A stretch of 64,000 nt of DNA from contig CAJHZI010000416.1 of the NCBI GenBank assembly GCA_905160935.1, positions 558,001 to 622,000 on the forward strand. Reading direction: 5' to 3'. The DNA comes from Enchytraeus crypticus (taxonomy: Eukaryota > Annelida > Clitellata > Enchytraeida > Enchytraeidae). This document shows, piece after piece, positions 10,564 through 27,589 of the stretch. Made by a program: the position numbers and the translations under genes. The stretch's first letter is position 1. Every line of letters begins with the position of its first letter. The notes under the pieces are model-generated. The model did no database searches. It was given only the letters and a program-made list of their open reading frames with translations, and was not told the origin of the DNA.

Positions 10564-11840
10564 AATAATTTGAAAACTGCTGAAAAGAGATAAAAGATCT
10601 TAAACGGTATTGGTCAGAAAATTTAAATTTTAAAAAATCTGGTTAAGATCACATAAATCAATGGTGGGAAGAGATGTGTCTAGGTCATGTGATAACGGAT
10701 AAGGCTGATATTTATTAAATTTATATTTTTATTACCACTAAGAACCTCCACAAAAATATAGGCCAATTACTCACACTCAAACATTAGTTACGTGGTACAC
10801 TTTTAAAGTAACAGTTGTAATGTTCAGTCTTGATCCACTGAGCATCAACATCGCATTAAAGAAAGCTCCACTAACAAAGACTAATATAAACAACAGCAGT
10901 TTGACCTTTGACATATTAATGTTTCGTATTGCTTGTTTGTTTATCTGACAGCATGAACGTTTTATTGTTTGTATAATCTGTGCTGAGTTGAACGATTAAA
11001 TGATCTGAAAAAGTAAAAAATGTTATAAATGTTCTCTTAATACTCGATCTCTGCTTACAACACTGCTAAGTCCTGAACAATAATTTCAGGAAAACTTACA
11101 CATACATTGGCAGATTAAAATTCAGACACTTTAACCTCAAATCACTTACTGTTGAACCATGAAATGAGAAAGTACAATTTATCCGAACCGAACCGTACCT
11201 ATAAATAATTATAAGTAGTAATTAACTATATTAATCAGTGATTATATATCTATTTATAATATACCTGCATGATAAGGAGGCTTAACTATGTAAGATCCTA
11301 TACAAATTCTACCACGAAGATAGATCTGCCTAATATTCATCATTGTAATAAATACAGAAAGAGCCCATTCGTATTCAACAATTTATATAAATGTATATTG
11401 CATATACCATGACAAACGTCGCTTTATAAAGGTATATATGCAGGTCAGAAATTAGACTGCACATAGTGAAAGGCCTTTGTTGTGAGCAACTGATAGCACA
11501 AGTGTCACTGATAACATCACCAGTCTATTTATTCCTTTGTCAAAACAAACACTTTCTTCTGTTACGCGCATACCTCATATTTTAGCATGCCGGTGAGAAG
11601 GCATGCGCTCCACAAGGAAGACACCTGCTGATTCTCTGCAGAGTTTATCAGAACTAATCTTCCACAACAGCAAGCCCTCCACCTCGTTACCGCTCAGATA
11701 ACAGCAACAACATGTGAGTGACTTCTACCGAAGATTGCAAAGGCAAGCACGATGTTTCGATCAATGGGATATTCCAGCCGATCTAGAAATCAATTGATGA
11801 CTTTATCAAAGGTATAACTCAATTGCTATGGATTGAAATT
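10564..11840. other. Intergenic AT-rich region
   Basis: I see no coding gene, RNA gene or clear repeat here. A less AT-rich patch at about 11570-11715 ends in a donor-like 'acatgtgagtg' and could be an untranslated first exon. Nothing confirms this. Confidence 0.3.
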
Positions 11841-12258
11841 AGCTCTTCTAGTATCATAGTCCAGCTCTTCTAGTATCATAGTCCAGCTCTTCTAGTATCA
11901 TAGACCAGCTCTTCTAGTATCATAGTCCAGCTCTTCTAGTATCATAGTCCAGCTCTTCTAGTATCATAGTCCAGATCTTCTAGTATCATAGACCAGCTCT
12001 TCTAGTATCATAGTCCAGCTCTTCTAGTATCATAGTCCAGATCTTCTAGTATCATAGTCCAGCTCTTCTAGTATCATAGACCAGTTCTCTAGTATCATAG
12101 ACCAGCTCTTCTAGTATCATAGTCCAGCTCTTCTAGTGTCATAGTCCAGCTCTTCTAGTATCATAGTCCAGCTCTTCTAGTATCATAGTCCAGCTCTTCT
12201 AGTATCATAGTCCAGCTCTTCTAGTATCATAGTCCAGCTCTTGCAGTATCATTGTCCG
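11841..12258. repeat. 22-bp minisatellite
   Basis: About 19 copies of the unit 'agctcttctagtatcatagt' plus 'cc' occur with few substitutions (for example gacc for gtcc, agat for agct). No recognised gene is adjacent. Confidence 0.95.
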
Positions 12259-15200
12259 GCAATGAACCGTTACCTTCCTAACAAACAAATGCTAATTCAT
12301 GTCTCCTCTCTCGTTCTCATTGTCTAACGACAAACCAAACTCCTAAATATCTTAAGTTTTATATTTATAACACCATTCATTAATTTGCATACCATTGACC
12401 TGTAATTTGATGACAGAAGAATTTACCAATATCCTATTCCGCTGTAGTTTTCCATCTTCATCTTCTACATATCCATTCTACATCTACGTAAGCAATAACC
12501 ATTCTAAAACCAATTTCTGCAATTTTGACAAGACTGAAATTTTTGGAATCTTACATGTAATCTTGAATACTAAAGTAAATAAATTAGTAATCCCAAAAGA
12601 TTGACTTTAATGACTAGTACACAATATACAAAAGATCAGCAGAACCCATAATTGCTCAAACTTTTGTGTTGAAAGTAGACCACAGGTCACCTGGAAAGTT
12701 TTCATTCAATTGACCTTCTATGTAAGAAAATTAAAATAGCTTTATAGAGTTTTATACTGTAATACAATACCGGCAGGATTGACAGGATTAAAATCAGTTG
12801 ATTTAAATCATTTAAAAAATTAATTTTTGATTTTTTTACATACAACAATAAATAAAATCACACTTTTTACTTTTTTTATCTTTATCTGAAATCAAGCTTT
12901 TTAGAATTTTTGTATTAATTTAAGTCAGCTTTTTATTATAGCATATATTACAACTCTAAAGAACTACAACTAAAAGAATTAAAATTAACTTATCCTTAAA
13001 AAATTACTGCTCAACTAAAAGAATTAAATAAAAGGAATTCAGTTTAATCAGGGAGGAAGTATTAAGTGACAGTAATGCTCACAATTCATTTTATCATATT
13101 AACTTTAAGTTCTGTTTAAATTTCTTAATTTAGGGGTATAGCATAGTCATTGTTTGAAATACAGTGTCAAACAAAGGAAGAATGTAGACAGATATTTGGC
13201 AGCATTTTATTCATGTCATTGCACAGAAACATAACCTCTCACTTAGTGCACTGCCTATTGGCAGGTCCCCATGGCATATAACTCCATATATTTCTATCCT
13301 CTGCCTTTTTCTTCATATCAACGATGAAATGTTTGTTTTTTTATTAATATCTTGATAAACATAAACATAACATAAAAGTAAATGTAGAAAGTGTGAAAAG
13401 TAAATTCAGGCAGTTGTGCATAGAAAGATGCCATTATATTGAAGAATTTACTCAACGCAGTGATCAGCAGTTGTTTTTAGAATATTTTTTCTGTTTATCT
13501 CAATCATTAACTCTAGTTATTCAAGAAATATTTTCAAGTCGTCACAAGTAGGTTAGCTTGGCTTTAATGATCCTTTTTATGTATTTGAACTTTGAAGCTG
13601 AAGTATGGTGGTCTCAGATCTTGGTTTGATATCGATTAAACTAGCAATTTGGCCTTAGAATTGACCTTTGTACAATTTTAGTCTAGCAGAGGAAAAGAGA
13701 AGTTATGAAACCGTGAATCAGTCATTGAACACTAGTTTTCGAGACATTATAAGAATCTACTGATATTCAGAAATATTATAAAGACAATCCCAAATTTTTT
13801 AGACTTGCTACCTATATTAATATGTACACTATTAAATGTAGATTATTGTTTACCATCTTGACTCAGTGTATTGCAATTGATTTTTAAAAGTATTTTTCAT
13901 CTCAACAGATGTGATAGAGTCATAGAGTTTCTGCGTTTTTAAAAATTATTCTTCCGACCAATTCATAGAAGTTGCAATATTTTCCACATTTATTTTTAAA
14001 AATTGTAACTAGTACCACTTTAATAGTTAACTTTTGTAGTCATTAAATGGGTTTGTATTTATTTAGTGAAAACATGAATTATAATTTTTAAAAATCAATA
14101 AGGTAAAAAACATAAACAAATCACCATTTAACAAAATTTTCTAATTTTTTACCATATAAAATCGGAATTTTTACTGATATGGGTTAAGCTACCCCATGCA
14201 GCTGAGGCTAATGTGGACGTCTCTTACCACAATAACCGTGCAGTAAACTTGTTTACATATCTATGCCTAATACACAGCCAGAATGGCAGTAACTCATGGA
14301 GATTTATATAAAGTATAGTGTTTATTGTAAACAGCAGTGCCATGCTTAACAAAGGCATAGGAGTACAAATGAACATAACATATGACATATAAATAAGCAG
14401 TACTTGAAGTTCATCGTTATATTTGTATGCTCATTTTTTCTAAAAAAATATATTAAAATTTTAGTGGTGAAGGCCTTCAGTCTCTCTTCTACGTTTATAT
14501 TTTAGAATTTCAATCTAATTAGTAACTTCTCTCTGCAGCACCAGATGGGGCACACCACTCATTTTCATATATACACTTTCTAAGAATAATTATATAATTA
14601 TTTTATTAATAACTGCTTAATTATGACAACTAGATAGTTGCCAATAATTGCCATCAGTGAATTTTTATCAGTTTTCATCAGTGAATACTTATATACTTTG
14701 TATATAGTAAAGTTTTGAGACAGACAGATGCAAGGGATGCTAGATGATTTACTAACAAATAAGAATATAAGGATAAAAAGAAAACTGAAGATAGGATTGG
14801 TTGAAAGAGTTAATTTTAGGCCAAAGACGTTCCGTTAGGCACTTCACAGTGAGACAGTGAGAGTGAGAGCAAGAAATAATTAAAGTAAACATACTTCAAG
14901 AGGACCAATACCACAACATTCTGCTGCATAAATCACAGGATAAAGCATCCTTTTACTTAGAGGAAGCTATATATATATAGCACTGTAACAAATATATAGC
15001 ACTATAATGAAAATAAACCATAATTCAATCCCTAATGTACATGGTGATATAGAGAGGTCCAGAATAATCATTTATACAATGTCAAGAGCCACATATGAAG
15101 GATTATTACGATTTGAAGGACACTTCTAACAGTCCATATAGTAAAAATGCACTTTAAATTAACCTATCAATAAAGAAACGAATAAATCAATGGACTCAGA

Positions 15201-17100
15201 AATTAGCAGATTGAAGCATTACTAATCACCATAGCTCAAACTTCACAGTTCATTCATTATTATATATAGATGCATGAGAAATTCCATATTTCTTTTGAAT
15301 AACAATAAATCACATTACAAAAGACAAATCAGCAAACCTAGAAGCCAAGGTAAAAATTAAATTAAGACACTGAATACATGAATCTAAACCCCTTTCAATT
15401 TATAAAAATCTCATTTATAGAAAATGTTATTTTTATAGGCAATTTAAACAATTTTATTGAAAATAGAGGCCCAGACAGGCAAAGATTAGGAATGTTAGAT
15501 GATTTAAATATCCACTCATATGTGAACAGAAAGACAAAGAGAGGAGGCGCCAAATACCATGGACCTGTCAGTAGGCAGTGCACAAAGAGATAGGAATCAA
15601 AATTATAGGTGTGCTTGTTCCTATTCACAATACATAACAAAAATAGTAGTTAAAAGTTTTTGTTTTTGGAGAGATACTTCAGTATAATTTTCATGAGACT
15701 AGAGTAGAAAATAACTTTAGTCAATAAGAAAAATTAATTTAAAAAATGAAACATTTGGTGTAACTTAAACAAGAACACCTTAACAAAAATGTGAATATCC
15801 TAAAAGGTGAATTTTAATCTCCACAGAATAACTATTTTATTAGAGTGCCCTTCAGTACAATTCCTGCTAATTCAGCTTAACATAATCAAGTATGTAATAA
15901 TCCAATAATCACAGACCACAGTCGAGTCACAAGAAACTCACCTTGTAACATTGACAAAAATTCACACTTCACATCTCATCTCTCCAATTGATAGTTTCTG
16001 AGAGAAGAAATTCTGCTTAAAGAATCCACTCTCTTTTTCTCTCCTCAGAATTGTTCTACCCGTTAGTTACTTGTTACAAATTTTGTATTGACAGTAGTTC
16101 TCTAAAAACTGCTTCATTCAATTCAGCAGACACAGTTTAAATTTATAAGTTGATAGGTCACTTCCTGCTAGATACAGTACTACAGTATGTGATCTGATAT
16201 TCTCAATAGTTTTTCTAGCTGCAACAGTAGTGATACCCGGAATGAGACTGTGTGTGCCAATCCCTTCCCTAGTATGACACCTAGCATTGCATTGATATTC
16301 CATGCATTTCTGAAATATCGTATCACCATACATCCCACACTACCACATGTGTGGCCATCAAGCTTGTATAATTTCTGGCCTTAAAGAAATTCAAGGGCCG
16401 TTTTTTGATAATAATTGTATCCAAACTGTTGCACCTATCAATTTACATAATTATAATAACATGACTTACATATTGAAATTTTAGATGTTATATCTTAATG
16501 TTCAAACATATCCTACATAATATTTTGAAAAATAATAAAAATTTTAGTTTCTTATAAAGCTTGGCAATCAATCAATTAGTAATCAGGTTAATCGAGGTTA
16601 AACTGGTTTTTCAAGTCTATTTCACAAAAAATATCAATTCAATTTCTGTTCTAAAAATATATAATTTAAATTTATCATTTTTAAAAGTTTTAAATATACC
16701 TCACCAAGCAGAAAGCAGTAAGACAGTGCCATTCAACCCATTTCACAAGGACCAACAAAAACTAATTATTAAAATTCCCACCAAAGGCTCAAAACAAACT
16801 CTTGTAGATGCTTTAGACATACATATCAATAAAAGTTGCCAATACAAAGTTATTACTAACTACTAAATACTAATACATCAGTGGTTCATGGCTGTTATGT
16901 TACATCAAGTTACAAGACATCAGTGATTTGTTACATAGCCAATATTATTGATAATTAATTGCCTATTGAATAAATCGCATATTAAATAGCTACTATTTCA
17001 ACATGCTGTAATAATAGCCATAATGCCCAACATATAAGAGTACATTTATGATAGACTGTTGAAATAATACATGGTTGTAAAGACATTTGAAAATTAGTAC
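12259..17100. other. Gene-poor AT-rich region with family B LINE fragments
   Basis: No host gene is recognised. Three pieces resemble family B. At 13235-13330 (minus) there is 'gtgcactgcctattggcagg'. At 14715-14870 (plus) a degraded MLDDL motif is visible. At 15445-15610 (plus) GMLDDLNIHSYV is followed by 'ccatggacctgtcagtaggc'. The rest is low-complexity AT-rich sequence with short, unconvincing reading frames. Confidence 0.5.
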
Positions 17101-17163
17101 TGAGGAAGAAAATGGCAATGGTCCTTACTGAGGAGCAAATAAAGAGAATTTGCAAAAAGGGCA

Positions 17164-17450
17164 CAAAAGTTCTTAAAAATGCACAGATGTTCTTAGAAAA
17201 GACACAGAAGATCTTAGAAAAGGCACAGAAGATCTTAGAAAAGGCACAGAAGTTCTTAGAAAAGGCACAGAAGATCTTAGAAAAGGCACAGAAGATCTTA
17301 GAAAAGGCACAGAAGATCTTAGAAAAGGCACAGATGATATTAGAAAAGGCACAGAAGATCTTAGAAAAGGCACAGAAGATCTTAGAAAAGGCACAGATGT
17401 TCTTAGAAAGGGCAAAGAAGTCCTTAAAAAGGGCACATAAGTTCTTTGAA
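17164..17450 (+). repeat. 21-bp tandem array encoding heptads, possible coiled coil
   Basis: About 13 copies of a 21-bp unit ('aagatcttagaaaaggcaca' plus 'g') lie inside a plus-strand reading frame at 17112-17537 (141 codons, ATG start, TAG stop). In that frame the unit reads as the heptad EKAQKIL. Its leucine and isoleucine spacing fits an ideal coiled coil, flanked by non-repeated ends (MAMVLTEEQIKRICKKG and LNSSDGTILFVAS). The two minus-strand frames are also open because 21 is a multiple of three, so openness is weak evidence for coding. I recognise no homologue. It is either a real small coiled-coil protein or a minisatellite that happens to be open. Confidence 0.6.
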
Positions 17451-17634
17451 CAGGCACAAAAGCTTTTAAATTTGAAGAAGATCTTAAAGACAGTACTAAA
17501 CTCTTCTGATGGCACCATTTTATTTGTTGCCAGTTAGGCAACAAACACATTCTAACATAGTGGAAAAGAGATAGACAGAGTCTTAGAGAATAAGGAATTA
17601 AATGGATAATAAAATAATCTGAAGAATAAAATAA

Positions 17635-17691
17635 TTGTGTTTATATCACAGGACATCACACATAGTGTGATGTCCTGTGATATAAACACAA
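17635..17691. repeat. Perfect 27-bp inverted repeat, 3-base loop
   Basis: The arms at 17635-17661 and 17665-17691 are exact reverse complements, separated by ATA. The arm starts TTGTGTTTATATCACAGG. There is no transposon-like flank and no T-run, so it does not look like a terminator or a known element end. Confidence 0.9.
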
Positions 17692-19028
17692 CTTTAAATT
17701 TATACACAACTTTAAAAACATAAATTGCATTAAACCGCTATTGCTATTATAGGCTTTCACGAGTCAAAGAGTTGCTAGCATGAAAGCTATTGACATTGGA
17801 AACAAATGTTTGCATGTGCATTTCAGATTTCATTGACGAGAACAAGGGGAACTCACAAAACTTGAATAAAACTTAGTAAATATGATAATTCAATTCGTTT
17901 GATTTATTCTCTGGTTGAACTTGAAATATCTATTTATTAAATTCGACCATTAGATTCCTATGAAGCTTCTCATACTATACAAAATGAGGCATAACTCTCG
18001 GACAATGCATGCTTAATATCAAGGTCACCCGCCAAAACTATATTGATCAACCAATGACAAATTACAGCACAGTCTATCAGGCTAATTAACCAATCAGCTT
18101 ACTTCATAAAAAATTAGCATTGACTTCTAACAGTGGAGTAACTCTAACTCAAGATTAGAATTAATTAACTAGTTCTAATTAGAGTGAACCACTCGAAATT
18201 ATGGCAGTAGCTCGCTAATCCTCGAATCAAGCATAGTAAATACAATTATTTATTCTTTTACTCAAATAGCAGTTTAAACTGCTGCTAAGGTTTAACAATT
18301 ACATTATCTGTTTAGGAAATGCAGCAAATAGAATCGTATTACGGAAGCAATTAATCAAGGAAATCCTTACTAACTCATTCCTGTAAATATTGTCGACTAA
18401 TATATTACAAGCTGTAATCAAGTCCGCTGTGCGAAATTCCTTCTTCAGCTACAGCAGAATATTGCTGCATATATTTTACATCTAGTTTATTCAAATGCCA
18501 TAAAACATCATTATGTTATATATAGCTATATATTACTACCCATATAACCTACTTGTAAGCGAATGCATTAAATGCCACTTTAATAAATTTGCCCAACAAA
18601 AGTACAAATATTCTCCAAAATTGGTGACGCGTATTAACTAAAGGGAGTAACTATAACTTTAACACTTGATCGGTTCAGAATTTAGGTTTTCTTTCGACAT
18701 GCCCTTTTTTGCATAAAGCAAGACTTAAAATTGAACTTACAGTAATTATACCAGATGCTAATATACAGTAATAGTGATTAAATTTAATTTAAAGGCAATA
18801 CTTTATTCATTTGAGTATTTTAGCATGTAGGCTATTGAGTAGCTGTATATAACATAAAATATGCCTCATTTTGTAAATAATCTTAGCGTTAAAATAACAT
18901 AAAAATTTCTTGAAATATAACACAAATAAATTACCTGTGCTTAGTTTATTTCCACATCCTTTATTGTCGCTCATGAAATGCATAGTGTGACGTATATGAT
19001 CATAAAAGAGGAGAGATATGAGAAAAAC
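17692..19028. other. Intergenic AT-rich region
   Basis: No gene or clear repeat is seen between the hairpin and the 3' end of the LINE. Confidence 0.4.
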
Positions 19029-21645
19029 TAATTAACAACAACAACAACAACAATACGATCAGAGTGCTACTGTTGTCCATGACAACATTGAGCACTGTGA
19101 TACCAAATCAAAGCTGATGAGCAGAGTGAGGGGTCCATAAACGGTGCGAGCCAAAATCCGGGTGGTCAGTCCAAGGAAGGGTACTAGCGGAATGGAGGTT
19201 TACATGTTGGTCTCAGTTCGTGGACGTTTGATGGATATGAAAAGTCGAAAAGACTTCAATCGCCTATGAAACTGTTCGTGGAGTAGGAAAGGCTGATCAG
19301 GAATAGATGAGGGGTGCGCAGAGTGAAAGGAAGAGAATTCCAGATCTGCGGGGCCGTATGCTGGAAGGAGCGCCTAGACAGCTTGCTACGTAAAAGAAGG
19401 CTTGGTCTCTCAAGAGTAACTAACTTAGAGGACCTGGTGGGCCTGGAGGTAGGTTGTCCCACTTGTAGTAAGTGGGACATGCAACTAGTACCAGGAGTGG
19501 TAATAGACTTATAAGTTAGAGAAACTGTCTTGTATAAAATGCGTTCTCTAACTTTGAGCCAGTGTAAGGACTTGAGGATTGGAGTAACATGAGAATATTT
19601 GGAGCTACGAAAGACTGCACGTGCAAGGGAATTCTGGATGAACTGCAACCTATCAATCTCTCAACTGGGAAGATTTAGAAATAGGGAGTTACAGTAATCC
19701 AGTTTCGATTGCACGAGAGCAGCGCCAATTGTAGTGGCAGTCTCGAGAGAAAGAAATGGTCTTATTCGACGAAGATCGCGAATATGAAAGAAACATGCCT
19801 GTGACATTTTAGTGATATGTTCGTGGAATGAGAGGTGGCGGTCAAGGACAACACCAAGATTCTTCACAGAAGAAACCGGTGTTACTGAAACATCAGAAGA
19901 GAGAGCCAGGGACACCTCGTTCAGTTTTGAAAGTGGCTAAGGTGTTCCAAATAGCACGAACTCAGTCTTGGATGGATTGAGTGCCAAGAAATTGGCAGAC
20001 ATTCAGGAAGATATCTCCTGAAAGGATTGCTGTAGACAAGCCTTAGCATCAGGATAGAAGTGTGGGTGAAGCATGTGTACAGCTGAGTGTCATCAGCGAA
20101 AAGTTGATGGTCTAATGAATGTGAAGAGATCAAGGAGCTTAGTGGAGTAGTGTATAAATTAAAGAGGATAGGACCAAGTACAGAGCCCTGAGGCACACCG
20201 TACTTGAGGATGGAAGGCGGAGAGGAATACTCTTAAACTTTGACGCTAAGAGTAGGGTCGGTGAGATATGAAGTAAACCAAGCAAGTGCATTGCCGTGGA
20301 TAGCAAACCTTGAGGAAAGACGTTGTAGGAGTATTTGGTGATCGATAGTGTCGAAAGCAACAGACAGATCGAGAGTACAAAGTCCAGTGACAGGTTGAGT
20401 GCACATGGCGTTAGTACTGGTGTTACAGACAGAAAGAAGAACAGTTTCAGTAGAGCGATGTTGGGTGTAAGCAGATTGGTGATTGTTGAAGAGGTCGTTG
20501 AACTTAAGATAGGTGGAGAGTCTTTGAAAGACTAGTCTCTCTGTGAGTTTGGAAATGAATGGTAAATTGGATATGGGCCTGTAGTTGGAGAGTGATTCCT
20601 TGTCCAGCGAGGGTTTCTTTAGGAGTGGAGTGACAATAGCATTTTTAAATGACTGTGGAAAAGTGCCAGAGGACAAGGATAAATTAACAATTGTGGAAAT
20701 TGAAGGTGCCAGAGCATGGATACACTTCTTCAACAGAGAAGTAGGGATAGGATCAAGATCACAGTGCTTGGGAGGAGAAGTCAAGACTTGCTGCGTGATC
20801 TCCTCAATGGAGACAGGTGTGAAGCTATGGAGCTGCTCATTGGTTGATTTGGTTGGTTGAGGATAGTGAGGTGTGGAGATGGAGATGAGAAGAATGATGG
20901 AGGACCGGAGTTGGTTGATTTTGTCAGAGAAGTGAAGAGCAAACCGTTTAGGAAGTGACTCAGCAGGAAATGAAGGAAGAGACGGAGAGGGTGACCTATG
21001 CAATAAAGTGTTGACTGCTTTCCATAGGTTCTTGGAGTTTACTGCATTGCTGATGTCAGTGGAGTAGTATCGTTGCTTAGCAGATGCAATGGCAGAACGA
21101 TACTATTTATACTGTAGATTGGAAGCAGTTTTCCAAACTACATCATGGGTTTGGCGCCACTTCCTGTCGGCTCTACGACACGCAGCCTTCAACTTAGCTA
21201 GTTCGGGAGTGAACCATGGGTTAGAATCCCTTATAGTCTTACGAGTTAAAGGTGTGTGCTTTTCAAGCAGGGCAGAAAGGGTGGAGGTGTACTGGTGTAC
21301 AAGTTCATCAAGATCAATCGAAGGCGACTTGATTAGAGTCGAATTCTCGAGGTCCGAGCAAAATTTGTCTATATTGATGCTATTGATTTTCCGGTAAGAT
21401 ATAGTAGCAGTGTTAGGTACAGTTTGGGATTTCATGTGGTTGATTGAGCAAGTGACGGGGAAATGGTCAGATGGAGAATGTGATAAAATGTCAATGCTCG
21501 TAGGATCTAGTGCTGACTGGGAAGGAGTAATGACAAGACCTAAGGTGTGGTTGTCCAAGTGTGTGGCAATGTTAACGTGCTGTACAGCATTACAGGATTT
21601 GAGTAGAGTATTGAATTGCTGGGTTGAGTGATCAAGTGGTTAAAA
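19029..21645 (-). mobile_element. 5'-truncated non-LTR retrotransposon (CR1/L2-like) with endonuclease end and reverse transcriptase
   Basis: Read on the minus strand, the element begins near 21645 inside the endonuclease domain (NHTLGLVITP, SPSDHFPVTC). It continues into reverse transcriptase: LSNYRPISNLPFISKLTERL near 20580, catalytic LDLSVAFDTIDH near 20360, GVPQGSVLGPILFNLY near 20180 and catalytic FADD near 20100. The C-terminal part shows VKNLGVVLD, LVQSKLDYCN and APQIWNSLP. The stretch ends near 19256, followed by a 3' tail with an (AAC)n-type repeat at 19033-19055. Few disruptions are visible: stops near 21103 and 20233, and a frameshift near 20060. The copy is inactive but fairly young. 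Clade placement rests on motif style only. The missing 5' end removes ORF1 and most of the endonuclease. Confidence 0.92.
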
Positions 21646-22164
21646 TTACTAAAATTACACATAAATGTACTTGTAGAATGTAGTTTTCAGTTTTATATTG
21701 AACTATGTGTTATTAATATTAATGGGTTTTTAGTTACGAGCCTGCTGATGAGTCTTAAACAAGCATATAATTGCTTCCTGGCTCTGTAATGTTATGTTAT
21801 GTTATAGTTATATACCTTGCACATATTTACACTAAAATTGTACAGAATTATACCGTAATGGATATAGTATCACTCAATATAGAGGGTACTACACTTTAAC
21901 AACTTCAAAATTTTAAAATAGAAAATTTTAAATCCCACTCTCAGTCTTTACAATCATTTATCGTTAAAATTACGAACTTTTGAAGCAATTAATGCGCGAA
22001 ACACGCAACATTGTGTATATTATATTTATGATTGCATAGTCATGGATAATTATAATGTAATTATGAGTAAGCATTAGCATTTCTCACATATCTCCTTCTT
22101 TAAATGATTATGTACAAAGTACCAAATGCATGTAATCGTTGCCATCACCATTGCAAGACGATAG

Positions 22165-22290
22165 CAATAGTTAGTAAAGTTGAAGTGCTACGGTCACCAG
22201 TAGCAACATTGAGCACTATTGAGACAAATCCAAACTGGTGAGCAAAAAAGGTCCAAAAACGGTGCACATTCAAAAATCCAGAAAATCATA
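22165..22290 (-). mobile_element. Truncated 3' tail of the 19-21 kb LINE family
   Basis: 'caacattgagcactattgag' and 'ggtccaaaaacggtgcacat' match the LINE tail at 19080-19150. Further tail fragments lie at 22725-22800 (opposite orientation), 42690-42785, 49075-49165 and 58705-58825. The family has therefore been mobile repeatedly here. Confidence 0.7.
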
Positions 22291-24426
22291 AAACAACTAA
22301 GTTACAGCGGGGTTCAAAGTCTCCGCAACTAAACTCTACTCGAGAAGATCCATATGATTCCATCACTTAATATTTTACTCCCCCTTACTCCCTTTACTCC
22401 CCATTTACTCCCCCATCGTAACTGCGTGTATGCAGTGAAAATGAGTGTATAAAAAGCGATGTCTCTAACATCGATGTAACTGGTACTATTTACAGGATGA
22501 CAGACTCTGCATATACTCAAGTTAATTCCATTAATTCTAGTAGTTATACCCATCTTTTAACTATTTCACTCAAAATTAATATGCGATAATTTATGCCACA
22601 AGTGTTCACGTGTGGCCTGCTCGATCGTGAAAATATTACTAATTGGTTTCCTCCTCTCCTTTAAAACTTACATTTTGGAATTTAGTTTTTCGGGCCTTCG
22701 TTTCGATAACCAGGTTGGACTTTTCTCAGTAGTGTTTACTGTTCGAAGTTGTCATGGACGAAAGTAGCATAGTAGCACCATAGAATGAGTAGCATTTAAA
22801 CGCGATGTTACTGTGACTCATTTACAAAATTTTGCCTAAACAAGAATGTGAAAGTATAATTTGATTTTGCAACTGGTATGGCTCACTGTAAACAAAACAA
22901 AACAAAATAAAACAAATAATTATTAGTTAATAATACTGAAGTTGTCGGAAGAAGTGCGGAGTACGGCAGTTGGTTAGTCTTATTACTTAATTACTTATCG
23001 TATAATCAATGTAAGGCTAGGCGGAAAGTGTTTCTATATAGTTTTATTTAATATTTTTACTTTTTAATTATCCGGAAGAATGAAGTTTGTCGTAACTGTT
23101 GACTGGAATTCGTTAATTGGAACTAGCATCCTAGAAACTAGGCATTATATCTCGAAATTTTTCTAATGCTATGTTAATCATACTCTTAGCGTAGCCTAAC
23201 CCTACTCGAATATTACCTTCGCGTTAATATTTTCCCTAGTATTTACCCTATTAATTTCATATAATTTAGCGAAAAATATAGAGAATGGTATAAAGAGGAA
23301 TTTGTGGTTTTCATATGGTGCTAATGCCCTTTTGGAATCTCCCTCACGCATTTGTTGTGCTTTAACCGAGATGAAAGTTTATCAGAAGGGCAGAAAATCA
23401 TATAAAATTGATTAAAGTGCTACAATAGTTCATTCATTAAGCTAACTTAGGATAGAGCTATTCTGACGATCCTCTTCAACAGTCAGTTCAAAATCCATAA
23501 TATCAGTCCTGCTATTTTTTATGTTGATTTTGTCATTTCTGTCAATTGCTCGATCACGCTCAGTGATTTCATTGAAACCATTCAATTCGAGAAATCAATA
23601 AAAATTCTGTTACATATTAAGATTTTTAATTTTTTTAAGTATTATAAAAGACTTAAATGTTAAATTTTGAATCCTGCCATTGCTGGAAATTTCTGTCATT
23701 TTTTTATTTATAATAATAATAATAATAATAATAATAAAGGTTTAGTGTCCATTTCCTCATCCAATGATGATGTCAGAGACGTCTGCACAGAAAACATCAC
23801 TACAGATCAATTCACCCAGACCAATCTGCAAAAGAAATGTGCTGAGGAGAATGTGCTGATTTATGAGATGTGCTGATTTATGTACATTTTACTGTAAGAA
23901 CTTTATGTCTGACCAAAAATGTATAATTTTTTAATTTGCAATGCATTATAGAATTTATACTTGTTATTTTGTGAAACCAAGATATATTTTTATCTGAGGA
24001 AGTCAACTCACAGATAATGTGTATCTAGGCTTATCGGATCATAATTCACTTAATCCATGCCTTTTAAAATTCATTCTAAATATATATCTAATTGCAAAAA
24101 TTCAGCTTCTCATATTGATTCCAGTACTGATGCTAAATTCAATGATTTCATTAATTAATAATTTTGAATGGCACAGTTGATACATAAAACTTAGCAAATG
24201 GAGTACCTGCCATTAAAATATCTCACCTTAAATGCTGAATATTTGATGTTTACATGTGTCAATAAAACATACTGTTGCGAGTGTATCAATATTTATGCTA
24301 ATTGTATATCCTTTCATATCTCAGTGTATATTTATTTGCTGCTCATGATCACATTTGATTTTCTTAAAGGAGCAGTTAGTATACTGTGTGAATGTTTTAC
24401 AACGCAGCTCAGAAAACTTTGTCACG
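22291..24426. other. Region upstream of ARF6
   Basis: No coding gene is seen. A family D LINE tail lies reversed at 23715-23870, with its (AAT)n end at 23713-23738. A LINE tail fragment lies at about 22725-22800. The 5' UTR and promoter of ARF6 must lie near the right end, and 'tttacaacgcag' before 24411 could be a 3' splice site of a noncoding first exon. Confidence 0.4.

Positions 24427-27589
<3,163 letters not shown>

Noticed and set aside
20335-21397. Plus-strand frames of 66-102 codons
   Set aside because: They are shadows of the minus-strand LINE reverse transcriptase.
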